DNA of 64,000 bases from Galdieria partita (GCA_025991245.1 BQMJ01000018.1:204233-268232); one strand, 5' to 3'. Counted from the stretch's first letter, positions 1-10,879 are shown. The notes: a model not told the origin generated them from the sequence alone. Program-made: numbers and translations.

Positions 1-209
1 CATAATCCTAATAAATATTTATCTGTGTTGGAAACTTGAGAAAGTAAAAATATTCTATACAAGTTGCGCAAAAATTGGAAACTAAATATAGCTTCTTTAT
101 GATACTTTTCTTCCACATGCCAGTTGACAGATGTTGTCTCACTTCTCAACGGCTGATAAGACATTGTTGAAGTGGGGAAGGGAGGAAGAACATTCTTTAA
201 GAACCGTCA

Positions 210-2156
210 ATGAACTCTGAACTACAACAATTATGTCACTATTGTAAGACTGACTTGAAAGCTTATGAAAAAGATATAGAAGCACAGCTGCAACTTTTAG
301 AATCGCTTTTGCAGCTTACACTAGTAAATAGTGCTAGTCGTATAGAACAACTGTCTTCGTTGTTGATTTTCGCCGCTAGTATTGCAAAAAATGTGTCCCA
401 TTTGCAGGTTACTCAACAAATATATCAAGATATCATTGAGATTTTGCAAAGGCATGGAGAAGTACTGGATCCTGGGTTGAGGTTTCAGTTAGTACGAACG
501 CTTGCCACACTTGCAAAGAGCAAGGCACCTGATTTCATCAATTTCTTGCCGTGTTACTTTCAGTTATTTCGTTGTACGGACAAGCAACTCAGGAAATATC
601 TCTTTCAGTTGATTATGAAGGCTGTTGAAAGAGCTATGGAAATGGGTTCAAAGCTTGGTTCCCAGTGTAAGTCTCTGATATATCAATATCTACGCTCTAG
701 TCATGAAAAGATTGCCCAGAAAACATTACTTTTGCTAGTGAAGCTTTACGCAAAAGGAATTCTTTCAGATGCTTCGACTTGCAATGTCATGTCATTTTGT
801 TGTTTTCATGAGAATACCAAAATGAAAGCGATTGCTATTCATTTCTTTTTACAAGAGTGCTTTGTAGAGGATGAAGACTCTGATAGTTCAGACTCTAGTT
901 CAGATGAAGACAACGACACAAATGAAATACAAGCAGTAGTTTCTCAAAAGACGAAAGAGTTGTGGAACAACTATAAATTGACGAGTAAGAAAAATTTAAG
1001 AAAGAGAAGACAATTGGAGCGGAAAATTTCTAGAATATGTAAAAGCGAACGTAGAAGAAAGCGAAAGCACCAATTGAATCCCAAAGTTGAACCTCCGGTC
1101 TCTCTTTTGTTTCGACCGGATGAATTTGCAGAGAAGCTTTTCTTAGAATTGAAGAAAAAGAATCAACGTTTTCAGTTGCGAGTTGCTATTATCCAACTGA
1201 TTGCTCGAGTTGTAGGTTTTCATCTATTAGATATTCCTCCTTTTATTCAGTATTTATTGAAATATCTTCGTCCACACCAAGAAGGAGTTACCAAAATATT
1301 AGTTATTTTGTTACAAGCCATTCATGAGTACACTCCGTTGGAAACTGTGAATATGGTGATTCGATATATTGCAGATCACTTTGTGATCCCTCAAATGTCA
1401 GCCAATACTTGTGCTGTAGGTTTGAATTCCATTCGTTTGTTATGTGAGAAACAACCAACTGCTATTGATGCTGCACTTTTAGAGGACTTTATTCAATACA
1501 AAACGTCAAAGGATAGGAGCGTCATGATGGCTGCAAGATCAATTCTTTCTGTCTATCGTAAACTATGTCCTGGTTTGCTTCCCAAGTCGGAACGTGGAAA
1601 GTTGGGAAATATTCGAGCACTGGAAGAAAAGAGAGCCCTCGTCTCCAAGTCTTTATCTTTTGATACCGTCTCTTTTGAGAAAGATGATGAAGAATCAAAT
1701 AGTTGCTATGAAGAAAGTGATTCCTATTCAGAAACAGATTGTTCTTCTTCTTCTTTTATAGAAGAAACAACTAGTCAATCTTCCACACAAAACAATGCTT
1801 ATGATGACAATCTGTTGACTCAACGTATTTTAAGTGATAGCGACTTTGTGAAACTGAAACAGTCAGGATTCGGAACAATTTCTATGGATGAGAATCCTGT
1901 AAATGCAACAATATCTGTGACTGACATTGAAACTTTTCAGACGAAAAGGAGAAGAAGTAAAGAGGAGAGAATAGCGTCTGTAAAACAAGGCCGCAAAGAT
2001 AGACAAAAATATGGAAAAAGTTCCAAACAAAAGTTCAAGACTGGTCCAACTACCAATCGAGCTAAACAAAAACGCCAAGTTAATGGAATTGTTCAGCAAA
2101 GAAGAAGAAAACAATATATGCAATCATTAAAGCAACGCACGAAAAGGAGAAAGTAA
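210..2156 (+). CDS. SDA1: SDA1 homolog, 60S ribosome biogenesis / nuclear export factor
   Basis: Single-exon 648-aa protein of the SDA1 (SDAD1) family. In yeast and human this nuclear protein is needed for late pre-60S assembly and export. Visible hallmarks are a helical N-terminal half with the family-typical stretch around LFRCTDKQLRKYLF (about residues 117-130), an acidic Asp/Ser cluster near residues 218-236, and a following basic segment (KKNLRKRRQLERK). The C-terminus is very basic (RRRKQYMQSLKQRTKRRK), as expected for a nucleolar protein. The ATG at 210 is the first in frame and gives the normal family length. No intron is needed. The gene converges on the PABPN1-like gene with about 120 bp between stop codons. 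Confidence 0.9.
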   Translation: MNSELQQLCHYCKTDLKAYEKDIEAQLQLLESLLQLTLVNSASRIEQLSSLLIFAASIAKNVSHLQVTQQIYQDIIEILQRHGEVLDPGLRFQLVRTLATLAKSKAPDFINFLPCYFQLFRCTDKQLRKYLFQLIMKAVERAMEMGSKLGSQCKSLIYQYLRSSHEKIAQKTLLLLVKLYAKGILSDASTCNVMSFCCFHENTKMKAIAIHFFLQECFVEDEDSDSSDSSSDEDNDTNEIQAVVSQKTKELWNNYKLTSKKNLRKRRQLERKISRICKSERRRKRKHQLNPKVEPPVSLLFRPDEFAEKLFLELKKKNQRFQLRVAIIQLIARVVGFHLLDIPPFIQYLLKYLRPHQEGVTKILVILLQAIHEYTPLETVNMVIRYIADHFVIPQMSANTCAVGLNSIRLLCEKQPTAIDAALLEDFIQYKTSKDRSVMMAARSILSVYRKLCPGLLPKSERGKLGNIRALEEKRALVSKSLSFDTVSFEKDDEESNSCYEESDSYSETDCSSSSFIEETTSQSSTQNNAYDDNLLTQRILSDSDFVKLKQSGFGTISMDENPVNATISVTDIETFQTKRRRSKEERIASVKQGRKDRQKYGKSSKQKFKTGPTTNRAKQKRQVNGIVQQRRRKQYMQSLKQRTKRRK

Positions 2157-2276
2157 CTCTCTCTATTTCCGAGAGTTTTACAGTTTTGGTTTGTTTTATT
2201 TTCACAATTCGTTTCTCCAAAACAAGTCAATGTATAGAAATCGACAACTTTGCAAAAAACAAAAAGATGCAAAGAT

Positions 2277-2975
2277 CTAATAAGGTGCCATTCGACCTCT
2301 TCCACGAAAGCCATGATAAGCTCTTCCTCGAAAACCTCCTCTTAAAGCTCCTCTTCCACGAAATCCTATACCTCGAGGAAACCCTCTCCCTCTCCCTCTA
2401 TCCGTAGTACTAATTCCAGGAACATTGGTTCGTTTCATAGAAACCTTCAAATTACGACCTCGAAAAAGCGATTCATTTAAGATAACTGCATTATTCGCTC
2501 CTTCTTCTGTCGCAAATTCTATATATGCAAAACCTTTTGGATGCCCAGTGAACTTATCACATAGTATAGTCACTCGATTAATTGTTCCACACTCTTTAAA
2601 GTGGGTCTGAAGCTCTTCTGGAGTTGAACCATAATCAACCTAAGCAAGAAATCTTTAAAACACATTTGGGAGTTTTACTCAACACTTACGTTGCCCACAT
2701 ACACTGAGCGTCGGTCGACCTCTTCCGAAGAAGGCACTTCTGAAGCACTTTGTTCTTGGACTTCCTTTAATCTATTCGCTTCTTCTTCCATTTCCTGTAA
2801 TCTCCTTTTCATGGCTTCCAACTCCTAGCCAAACAAAACGTCACTCAAGTTTTCCTTCTCACAACACTCAACATACCGCATCGACGTCAGCTTCGTTCAA
2901 ATACGTTGCATCTTGTGTCGTATCGTCGAATCTTTCCATGTTATTTTCAGTTCCGTTCGCCTTTGAAACTTCCAT
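2277..2975 (-). CDS. Nuclear poly(A)-binding protein, PABPN1/PAB2-like
   Basis: Three exons on the minus strand: 2877-2975, 2690-2824 and 2277-2639, joining in phase to 198 aa. The order is a short acidic N-terminus, a coiled-coil ([20 protein letters not shown]), one RRM, and an Arg/Gly-rich tail. The RRM shows RNP2 RSVYVGNV and RNP1 KGFAYIEF, with the family-typical [12 protein letters not shown] and [10 protein letters not shown]. This layout is that of PABPN1, which binds nascent poly(A) tails in the nucleus and controls tail length. The GRGRGF repeats in the tail are likely arginine-methylation sites. Introns are 49-52 bp with GTAAGT or GTATGT donors. The start is 76 bp downstream of the TAF9 stop on the same strand. 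Confidence 0.9.
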
Positions 2976-3051
2976 AAGTATATCTGAAAAAGGATATTTG
3001 ACTAACGACGATCACACAAGTACAAACTTGAATAATTTTCGTCCAATTTAT

Positions 3052-3722
3052 TTACTCTGAAGTATCCATAGTACTGAATTCCACTTGGTTTCGTTGCGAA
3101 GATGACTCTCCTACACTAGTGTTACCAGTAGTTTCAGATAACTCTTGAGAAGCCAAACTTTCAGTTGTCTATTTCAAAGCCTTTACAAGTTATTTTATAA
3201 ATAAAAACGACAAATACCGTTTTTCTCTTCAACTGATAATTTCTTGTTGTGAGCTGAAATTCTTTCGGTGGCAATTGAATACCAACATAAGTTTCCACAG
3301 CTGGAAGAGGAACTGCATTTCTTTCTCGACATAATTGTAACAATACATCTCTTGAAGGAGGTTGTGTAAAGGACTTGGACAGCAAAGAAGATATTGCTAG
3401 CTTTACGTCTTCTTGCTTAATATCTTCTCTCTGTGCATACTGGGCAAACGTTTTGGACAATTCCAATACTTCACCTATATATTCTATTATCCAGTGGTGT
3501 TAGTTGTCTAACAAATAAATAGCTTTCCAACAACGCACTATACACAAACTCCACAAGTTGCGCTACCACACGAGTATCAAAAGATTCCACACCAACTGCC
3601 TTTAGTATATTTGCAATTGCCCGTGCATCTTCAGGTTCAGGCAAAACTTTGTCCGTCACTTGACTAGTGTTCTCTTCGTTGTTGGTGTTCTTATTCGGTT
3701 CTTTGTTATGCATTCGTACCAT
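3052..3722 (-). CDS. TAF9: Transcription initiation factor TFIID subunit 9 (TAF9)
   Basis: Histone-fold protein. Exons 3539-3722, 3218-3474 and 3052-3168 give 185 aa. Recognisable segments are the fold start (PEPEDARAIANILKAVGVES), RVVAQLVEFVY, EDVKLAISS, and the family signature FTQPPSRDVLLQLCRERNAVPLP. TAF9 pairs with TAF6 in TFIID and SAGA. The last exon is Ser/Thr-rich and poorly conserved. The first intron is the weak point: I chose donor GTGCGT (phase 1) because it is canonical and leaves a CTAAC branch site about 24 nt before the acceptor. The resulting helix 2 is about three residues short against human TAF9, so a different donor is possible. The start is 227 bp from the divergent unknown gene, counted to its assigned ATG. 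Confidence 0.85.
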
Positions 3723-3949
3723 TTTCCATTGGTCGTTATCGGTTCACCCAATTTTTCACAAGTTGATGTTTTATCTTTTTAGCAAACTTTGATTCAGCAT
3801 ATTATTTTTCTTGTTCAGCAACCTCAATAAATGTTGTTATCATTGTTAGAATTGATAAAGGAAGTTTCAAGAATGTTCCACGTTTTATTCATTCGGAACT
3901 ATTCAGTTTCCATTATGTTCGTGAATGGATAACTTATTTTGATATCCAC
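3723..3949. promoter_or_regulatory. Divergent intergenic region, TAF9 / unknown gene
   Basis: This 227-bp gap separates the TAF9 start (minus strand) from the assigned start of the 3950 gene (plus strand). No other coding fits securely, though an open frame runs from about 3,760 into the plus-strand gene without an ATG. It must hold both promoters, or a missed first exon of the right-hand gene. I see no clear TATA box. Confidence 0.4.
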
Positions 3950-4590
3950 ATGAGCAACTGGTCTCCCAATACACCAGACTATCAAAGGTTGCCTCAAAAG
4001 CGTAAAAGGACAAGTGAGTGTTTACTAGGTAAGATAGAAATGGTTGGCAACTTGTTGTAACCAATCCATCCATTCTTGACTATTGTCTAGACCACTCGAA
4101 AGAACTCGAAAATAAGCGATTTCATATTGGAAACGATTCATTGGAAGTGCACAAAGACTATGCAAACATACAACATAATATGAAAGACACTTTTTCCAAC
4201 CAAAGTTGGGTTCTTGATGATGATACGGCGGTACTATCAAGAGACCCCTTCCCAGTTCTTCGTATGTTGCTATCCAACGAAGAGAAAAAGGATAACTACA
4301 CTTTCACAGTAACAGATGCTCAACTTGCTAGTTTTAACCCTCTCAAGGAACTTTATTTTTCAACCAATAATCAGTTCGTATGTGATGAACAACAGAGAAC
4401 CACAAATAGTCATCTATTAAACTCCACAGAATGGTATACTTGTCAAGACAATCCAACCTACGAAATCGTTCCATATACTCCTGAAAAAGATATTAAGAGA
4501 TGGTTACAATCCTATTCAGATGACAATGACTATTCCAAGACGAGTCATAGTTTTCATGAGTTGGCAAAAGATGCGATGGAATTGGAATAA
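3950..4590 (+). CDS. Unrecognised protein, two exons
   Basis: I do not recognise this protein. Exon 3950-4013 and exon 4091-4590 join in phase across a 77-bp GTGAGT...CTAG intron to give 187 aa. The product is hydrophilic, has a basic patch early (QKRKRTNHSKELENKR) and no membrane segment. The open frame continues upstream of the chosen ATG, so an extra 5' exon is possible. The stop lies only 29 bp before the heat shock factor start on the same strand, so this gene's 3' part probably contains that gene's promoter. Confidence 0.55.
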
Positions 4591-4619
4591 GAAATGTTGA
4601 CGAAATTGATTAAGAAACG

Positions 4620-6292
4620 ATGAACGATACTTACGAGTCAGTAGAACAACTTGAAAACAATACTTGCACTCCTTTCGTTCGTAAGTTGGTAGAGTTTATA
4701 GAAGAACCTTCTACAAAGCATATTGTTTCCTGGAGCCCCAACGGGAAGAGTTTTGTTATTTGGGATCCTGGACAGTTTTCTACGTAAGTCTGAAGAATGA
4801 ACTTGGAATACTCTGGTCATGCCTTCCAATGTAGCGTTATATTACCCAACTATTTCAAACATGGAAACTTATCGAGCTTTGTTCGTCAACTGAACCAATA
4901 CGGCTTTCATAAGTGTAGTCAGAAACGGTAAGTTCTGAGTTTGCGAAAGGTGAAGTGATGAATTGTTTACGGAATTGTTTTTTCCAGTTACGAGTTCTCA
5001 CACGAGCTCTTCCAACGTGACCAACCAGAGTTATGGGTTGGTATTCAACGAAATAGACCTGTTGGAGTTGTCAAGGACAAGCGCTTTGTGAAAAGCCCCA
5101 ATCTGATTTGTTATAATCCAGTATTTGGTCTGCCTTTTGTTCCTGAAGAGTATGTGCTTTCTGACTTGGGTGAAATTCTATATCGAAAGAACGAAAGTTT
5201 GAAAGAAACAGTTGCTCGACAACAAGAAGAGAACGAAGTACTAAAGAAGCGTTTACGAGAGTATGAAGCAGAATTGGTTTCACTTCAAGCCCAGTTTATT
5301 TCAAGGTTTGGTAGTATGGTAGTTTCCACAAGTCAACGAGATGAGAATTTTGTAAGGGGAAGATATGGTAGGCGTTGCCTTTGTTAATTGAGTTGTTTGT
5401 TCTGAAGCAAAATGAACAAGACCAAGATGAAGAGAATGAGACAACAACTGCTCATGATAATTTACAAACTATTGAGAATATTAAAACTACTTTGGGTTGT
5501 TTTCAAAGCGAGGAAGATTCTTTCGATGAGAGTTCAAAGAGAGATTTTCAGAGTTTTGGAAATGTTAGGAGAAGCAATTTTGCATATCTCATATCACAAA
5601 ACTTAGATGATGAAGAATCTGTCAAATTTTCATCTAGTGGCAATCTTCACAAGTCAAGATTGTCGAGTGATGATGTCTCAGAAGGATTTCAAGGCTATGT
5701 TGTTGGAGAGCAGCGTAATGTAAATATGGACAATCCAAGTACTGAATTTTCATATCCAAAAGTGTTTTCTTATCAAGAATCTTTTAACCAAGATAGTAGT
5801 TCTTTGAAGAATCTTGTGGAAAGTTTGCATCAAGAAACAAAAGCTGTTCTGGGAAAGCATGAACGGTTTGAAAGTGGTTCTTCATCTATGTTATACTTTC
5901 CAAAATTGTTGAGAACTGATGAAGATCGCGGAGTCGTCACTGATTCTCTACCACAAGTTGTGACAGATAAGGAAGAGTTGCAAGAGAATGTATTGTTTCC
6001 CAATTCCCATTTGGCGACAGCTTCAGATAACAACGCAGTTTTGAGCTCGCATAACGACTATGGACAACTGAATACTGAAATAGCCAACTCGTTTGATTTT
6101 CCAAGAGATTCGGAAGAGAACTCTCAAGGAAAAATTCTTTCTCCTCAAGATTGGCCTTTGTTAGAGAAAAGTATGGATGAACTTTCTGCCAATCTGTCTT
6201 CGATGTCGTTTTCTGCAACTTTAGCTGCGACTATGCAACAAATAGAAGATGAACAATATGATGAAAAGAAAGGAACCACTTTGAAAGAGTAG
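4620..6292 (+). CDS. Heat shock transcription factor (HSF)
   Basis: Four exons (4620-4783, 4835-4927, 4988-5351, 5408-6292) join in phase to 501 aa. The N-terminal winged-helix DNA-binding domain (about residues 17-115) shows [29 protein letters not shown] and the recognition helix [16 protein letters not shown]. It is followed near residues 145-185 by a heptad-rich coiled coil ([20 protein letters not shown]), matching the HR-A/B trimerisation region. The remaining 300 residues are Ser/Asp/Glu-rich and look like an activation region. HSFs bind nGAAn repeats and switch on chaperone genes. Two introns fall inside the DNA-binding domain. Confidence 0.92.
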
Positions 6293-6327
6293 AATGAAAA
6301 CAATTAACTCAGGGAATGGTATATAGT

Positions 6328-9300
6328 TTAATCAAGTTCTAAAGAGTATGTAATATCATCACAAACTGGAAAATGATTCATGAAAGCCATTGCTCTTCTT
6401 GCACAAAGGCGAAATTCTTCTGATATGATCCCTAAACTGGCAGGAAGTCGTGGGATCTGTCTTAGAATATCCAAAACTCTTCTGAGATTTCTACATATGT
6501 CACCTTCATCCAAACTTGTGCCTGAAACCAGTCTAGACCAATTGGCTTCTTGAGCCCAAGCTTCAGCTATACCAGACCAGCCAGGCTCCAAACGAGTGAA
6601 ACATAAGATACCATTTTGGTTTTGAACACTCACAACTTGATCATAGTATACTTGTAACTGTTCTAATAACATAGAGGTTGCAGAAGAAGCTTCCCAACTG
6701 ATCACTGCATCCTCTCTTATAGGGTCGCCTATAACTGTTGCAACAACTCCTATCAAGTGATATGGCTCATAGGTTTGTACTTGGCCACTAAGATAGCCCA
6801 GCACAATAGATAGCCACACTTCATTTTCTCCTCTAATAGCAACACATAATCTACCCAGAGCCGTCACCTGATACCAAGTCTCTTCTGTTGTATATCTTAT
6901 ATTTTCAATGAAACTCAGAGCATTCAATGTTTTCAATAGAGATTGTACATAATCCCAAGATTTGGTCGTCTGGTCAAAAGTTGACTTGTCCAATTCTTGG
7001 ACCGATGATAACTCTTCGAAAGCATGAGGAGGCAGCCATTCTTCTTCTTGCAATTTCTTCTTTTGCCACTTGTTTACTTTATCATACAAACGTAACAGTT
7101 CTTTACGATTCTTCAAGTCATGGATTGGGCTTTGCTCTAATTGCGATATGGTATGTGACACTTTACTTCTTTGTGATGAAAGTTTTGGGTCTTTCAAGTT
7201 GTCCAATGCATAAGACTCTTTAGAAATGTTGATTAATATACTTGCAGTCTTTTCCGTTCCAATGCAACGAATACTATTGCAAGTCACTTTGTCCCGTTGT
7301 CTCTGCTTCAGATATTCTTCCTTGAGACATTCCAACATGTCAGGTTGCAAAACAGAATGGGATTCATCTTGTGCCACATCTTTGATTTGTGAACAACTAA
7401 CGACACGAAAATAATTGTTTTCCGTAAAACAAAGATAACGTTCACTATCCTTGACTGCATAGGACTCCAAAAGCCAAGCCATTTGTACTTTTGGAACTTT
7501 GTCATCCACTTCCAACAACACTGTCTCGTTCTTTCCATAACCTGAGGATGTCGTTTGCATATCCGAGGAGATGGATGGGCTATCGTCATCTATCCATAGT
7601 ACAACTCCGGGATTTGCAAATAACAAATATGCCTCGACAAGTTGACGTCGCTCTTCCATCCATTGTTTTGTGAGATATCTCAACGTCCTCCTTTCCATCT
7701 TCAGCTTTTGTTGCAATCTTCGATATCTTTTCCATTCTTCCATGGCGATATTGGTTGCCGTCAAAGTCTCCATCGCACTATTATATGTTTGAAGCTGATT
7801 TTCTTTTTCTTCTTGTTGTCTTTTTCTTTCATATGCAAACAGAAAGTTACCAAATGATTTGCTCAAAAAGTCTTTCACTTGTTGTGGTGATTTGCCATCT
7901 TGCAATAGATTGAGAACCAAGCCATAAGTTGGCAAAAACTTCGAAGTAATTGCCTCGACTTCTCCAGTTACGAGTTGAAAGACATGTTTCGGATTGGTAT
8001 CAGGTGATTGCAATACTATGCAAAAACCTTGCGAATCCTTTCCTCGACGACCTGCTCTTCCAGCCATTTGTTTGAAAGAACTCGTACTTAGTCTTTCCAT
8101 TCCATTATCTCCACGCTTGATAAGTGCAGTGATAACAGTTGTTCTTGCTGGCATATTCATACCAGCCGCAAGAGTCTCCGTAGCAAATATCACCTTAATA
8201 AGTCCATCAATAAACAATTCTTCGACAAAATTCTTCCAAACAGGAAGCAATCCTGCGTGATGAACGCTAATTCCTAACTGCAGTTGCTTTAAACGATCTT
8301 CTTGTTGTGCAGCAATTTCAGGAAAATTGTCAATAAACTGGGAAATTCTACTCCGTAACAATTCCTGTTCTCTCCTGTTTACTAAACGAGATCCCAACTT
8401 ATCTCCAAGTTCCTCTGCAGCTTTATCACAACCCGCTCTACTAAATACAAATAAAAGACATGGCAACATTTTACGTCGAAACAAAATGCGAACCAAAAAA
8501 CCAAAACTAGGAGACTGCAATGGACGCAAATTTGAGTCTTTTCTTCTCCGTTTGTTTCTATCTACATGATAACGTTGTTTATAGTCAAGAGACAAAGTTT
8601 TTGATAATACAGGACAACCATTTGGACCCTTTTGTGATGATGAACCTTCAAACAAGTCATATAAACCTTTATGATTGCAAAATTGAAAATGAAGAGGCAC
8701 AGGTCGAACATGAGTTTCATGAAGTGAAGTTTTTCTGTGTACACAACTCAACCAATCCTTCAATTGAGAAGCATTAGACATAGTTGCAGATAATGCAACC
8801 AGAATAATATCTTTGGGACTTGCAATGATAGCCTCTTCCCACACTGTTCCTCTTTCCGGATCATTCATAAAGTGAAATTCATCAAAAACAACTGCAAAGA
8901 CGGAATCAGATATGTTTGTCGTATCAGTATACAACATATTGCGATATATTTCAGTAGTTAATACTAAAATATCAGCATCTCTTTGTATAGTCACATCTCC
9001 TGTTAGCAGTCCTACTCTAGAAACCCCAAAAACTTTTTGAATATCATGAAACTTTTGATTCGAAAGTGCCTTCAAAGGTGTTGTATAAAAAATTCTTTTA
9101 CCAGCAGCCAAAGCCAAATATACTGCTGCTTCTGCAATTACTGTTTTACCTGAACCAGTAGGAGCAGCGACAAGTACATTCTCTTGTCTTCGAAGTGACT
9201 CTATAGCTGCAAGTTGAAAGTCATCTAATTGGAAAGGAAAAAACTCCTCTACTCTAATCTTTTCAGTTGTTGTTACCAGAGTAGAAGAAGATTGTGAACA

Positions 9301-9471
9301 ACATTTCGGCGCCATTTTGAGTGTGCTTTGCTTCCTTGGTCGAAATACCTTGGATGCATGCCCCTTTACTTTCTTTCCACAACTTGTACAACAAGAAGAA
9401 AAATAACGAGTTATTGCAGTTTCGTTATATATCTGTTGAGATAAAAAAGTGGATAGAAACACAAGAAACAT
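6328..9471 (-). CDS. Ski2-like DExH RNA helicase, cyanobacterial/plastid (ISE2-like) type
   Basis: Large intronless helicase of about 1,047 aa from the ATG at 9471. Motifs seen are Q-region LDDFQLAAIESL, Walker A APTGSGKT, TTPLKALSNQKF, the DExH box DEFH, SAT (ALSATMSN), and motif VI QMAGRAGRRGKD. The sequence resembles the cyanobacterial and chloroplast Ski2-like clade (plant ISE2) more than cytosolic SKI2 or MTR4. A Ser/Arg/Lys-rich leader of about 70 residues could be a plastid transit peptide. The frame stays open to 9549, but that lies inside RPL10A; an ATG at 9315 is the other candidate and would remove the leader. The ATG at 9471 is only 14 bp after the RPL10A stop. Likely role: plastid RNA processing. 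Confidence 0.85.
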   Translation of the reverse strand: MFLVFLSTFLSQQIYNETAITRYFSSCCTSCGKKVKGHASKVFRPRKQSTLKMAPKCCSQSSSTLVTTTEKIRVEEFFPFQLDDFQLAAIESLRRQENVLVAAPTGSGKTVIAEAAVYLALAAGKRIFYTTPLKALSNQKFHDIQKVFGVSRVGLLTGDVTIQRDADILVLTTEIYRNMLYTDTTNISDSVFAVVFDEFHFMNDPERGTVWEEAIIASPKDIILVALSATMSNASQLKDWLSCVHRKTSLHETHVRPVPLHFQFCNHKGLYDLFEGSSSQKGPNGCPVLSKTLSLDYKQRYHVDRNKRRRKDSNLRPLQSPSFGFLVRILFRRKMLPCLLFVFSRAGCDKAAEELGDKLGSRLVNRREQELLRSRISQFIDNFPEIAAQQEDRLKQLQLGISVHHAGLLPVWKNFVEELFIDGLIKVIFATETLAAGMNMPARTTVITALIKRGDNGMERLSTSSFKQMAGRAGRRGKDSQGFCIVLQSPDTNPKHVFQLVTGEVEAITSKFLPTYGLVLNLLQDGKSPQQVKDFLSKSFGNFLFAYERKRQQEEKENQLQTYNSAMETLTATNIAMEEWKRYRRLQQKLKMERRTLRYLTKQWMEERRQLVEAYLLFANPGVVLWIDDDSPSISSDMQTTSSGYGKNETVLLEVDDKVPKVQMAWLLESYAVKDSERYLCFTENNYFRVVSCSQIKDVAQDESHSVLQPDMLECLKEEYLKQRQRDKVTCNSIRCIGTEKTASILINISKESYALDNLKDPKLSSQRSKVSHTISQLEQSPIHDLKNRKELLRLYDKVNKWQKKKLQEEEWLPPHAFEELSSVQELDKSTFDQTTKSWDYVQSLLKTLNALSFIENIRYTTEETWYQVTALGRLCVAIRGENEVWLSIVLGYLSGQVQTYEPYHLIGVVATVIGDPIREDAVISWEASSATSMLLEQLQVYYDQVVSVQNQNGILCFTRLEPGWSGIAEAWAQEANWSRLVSGTSLDEGDICRNLRRVLDILRQIPRLPASLGIISEEFRLCARRAMAFMNHFPVCDDITYSLELD

Positions 9472-9485
9472 TTTACTATTCCAAA

Positions 9486-10136
9486 CTAGTAAATTCTTTT
9501 TGGTTTGCCCATAGTGCTTTTCACGTGTAAAGACTTGACATTTTGCCAATTCTTCTTCAATAAAGAAACCAAAAAATTGATAGCAAGTGTGATATTTGCA
9601 ACCAACTGGTCTTCTGTCATTTGCACGTTACCGACTGCCACTCCCATACAAAGTACTTTCTTCAACTGGAACTTGATTGTAGCCTTGATTTCATTTACTT
9701 TCTCTTGCAAGTTATCTGAGTGAGAAATGGGTGTCGGAAACTTTCCTGCCTTATTCAAAGCTGGGCCTAATATTCTCGGAAGTTGCTTAATCACAGAGTC
9801 TGAAGCTAGAAAAGCGTCATATTTCTTTGCAAACTTTTTGATGGGCTTCTTCTGTTTGTTAAACTTTCTTAAAGCCTCTACATCATAAGCATCTATTCCA
9901 AGTTCCTGTGCTTGTTGAACATGAATAGCATCACCCAGTACTGCTACTTGTAATTTCGGCTTTGGAATGTATGGAAGCTTAATGGAGCCACTGAAACGCT
10001 TATCCTTTTTGGTGTCGTAGTTCTTCAGGCCAATCTGGAGTTCTACTGTCTCAACAAAGTTCCGCTTCTTTTCTTCTGACTCTTTCAAAATATCTGATAC
10101 TGCAGAACGAACTGTTGCTGTCTGTAATTTGGACAT
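9486..10136 (-). CDS. RPL10A: 60S ribosomal protein L10a (uL1)
   Basis: Intronless 216-aa protein that is full length for eukaryotic uL1. Family segments are [51 protein letters not shown], and the end [11 protein letters not shown]. It forms the L1 stalk of the 60S subunit, at the tRNA exit site. The ATG at 10136 gives the usual MSKLQTATV start. Divergent RPL31 begins 285 bp away, so the two ribosomal protein genes probably share a promoter. The stop is immediately followed by the helicase gene. Confidence 0.96.
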   Translation of the reverse strand: MSKLQTATVRSAVSDILKESEEKKRNFVETVELQIGLKNYDTKKDKRFSGSIKLPYIPKPKLQVAVLGDAIHVQQAQELGIDAYDVEALRKFNKQKKPIKKFAKKYDAFLASDSVIKQLPRILGPALNKAGKFPTPISHSDNLQEKVNEIKATIKFQLKKVLCMGVAVGNVQMTEDQLVANITLAINFLVSLLKKNWQNVKSLHVKSTMGKPKRIY

Positions 10137-10421
10137 TTAGTAAATGAAGAATTGGTCACCTTCACAACAAACCAGTTTTTTGTGTTGGTCTTTTCGGCAA
10201 GAGCCTTCCAATTCCTCTCAACAAAATTTTTCCCCAAAAGATAAACGGCGTCGAGCGCTGTTGCTGTTGTCTGATTTGCTCTTACCGACTGATTGGTATA
10301 CTAGTTTGGTGCTAATTAATAATAATAATAATAATAATAATGGTATGAGAAACATTGAGAGTTTGAAGTTGTCCTAATTTTAGTCTAGGCAAAGGACAAG
10401 AAAAGTTCAAGACAGACGACT
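10137..10421. promoter_or_regulatory. Shared divergent promoter of RPL10A and RPL31
   Basis: This 285-bp gap separates two divergent ribosomal protein genes of the same subunit. It contains a T-rich half, a purine-rich patch (aaaagataaacggcg) and an AAT microsatellite near 10,318-10,341. Co-regulation through one nucleosome-free region is an inference from layout only. Confidence 0.45.
10318..10341. repeat. (AAT)n microsatellite
   Basis: About eight copies of AAT in the divergent promoter between RPL10A and RPL31. It may vary in length between strains. Confidence 0.9.
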
Positions 10422-10794
10422 ATGGAAAGTGCTACTCGTGAATATACGATCAATTTGCACAAGCGGTTGCATGGATGTGTATGGAAGAGACGTGCACCTC
10501 GTGCCATCAAGGAAATCAGAAAGTTTGCTCAAAAGGCAATGGGAACGGAAGACGTACGAGTCGACACGCGATTGAACAGAGAAATTTGGAAACAAGGCAT
10601 TCGCAACGTACCTTTTCGTTTAAGAGTTAGACTTGAGAGGTAAGTTCTTTGTATCACACTTGTGTTAACAGTCTCAACTGTATGGAAGAATACCCAATGA
10701 CGACGAAGATGCACCTCATCCTTTTTATACTGTTGTTTCTTTTGTTCCTGTAACGTCTTTTAGAGGTTTGCAAACTGTGAATGTCCCCAAGTAA
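10422..10794 (+). CDS. RPL31: 60S ribosomal protein L31 (eL31)
   Basis: Two exons (10422-10639, 10689-10794) split by a 49-bp GTAAGT...GAAG intron give 107 aa. Family hallmarks are [44 protein letters not shown], and the C-terminal [20 protein letters not shown]. eL31 lies near the polypeptide exit tunnel of the 60S subunit. The intron falls late in the gene, in phase 2, just after VRLER. The start is the first ATG after the divergent promoter. Confidence 0.95.
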
Positions 10795-10879
10795 ACAAGT
10801 TTATTTCAGCCTTCTAAAGTCGCATGTCAATATTTGAATCATTACAAAGTTTCAGTCTTTGTTGGGGATTTGAAACATA

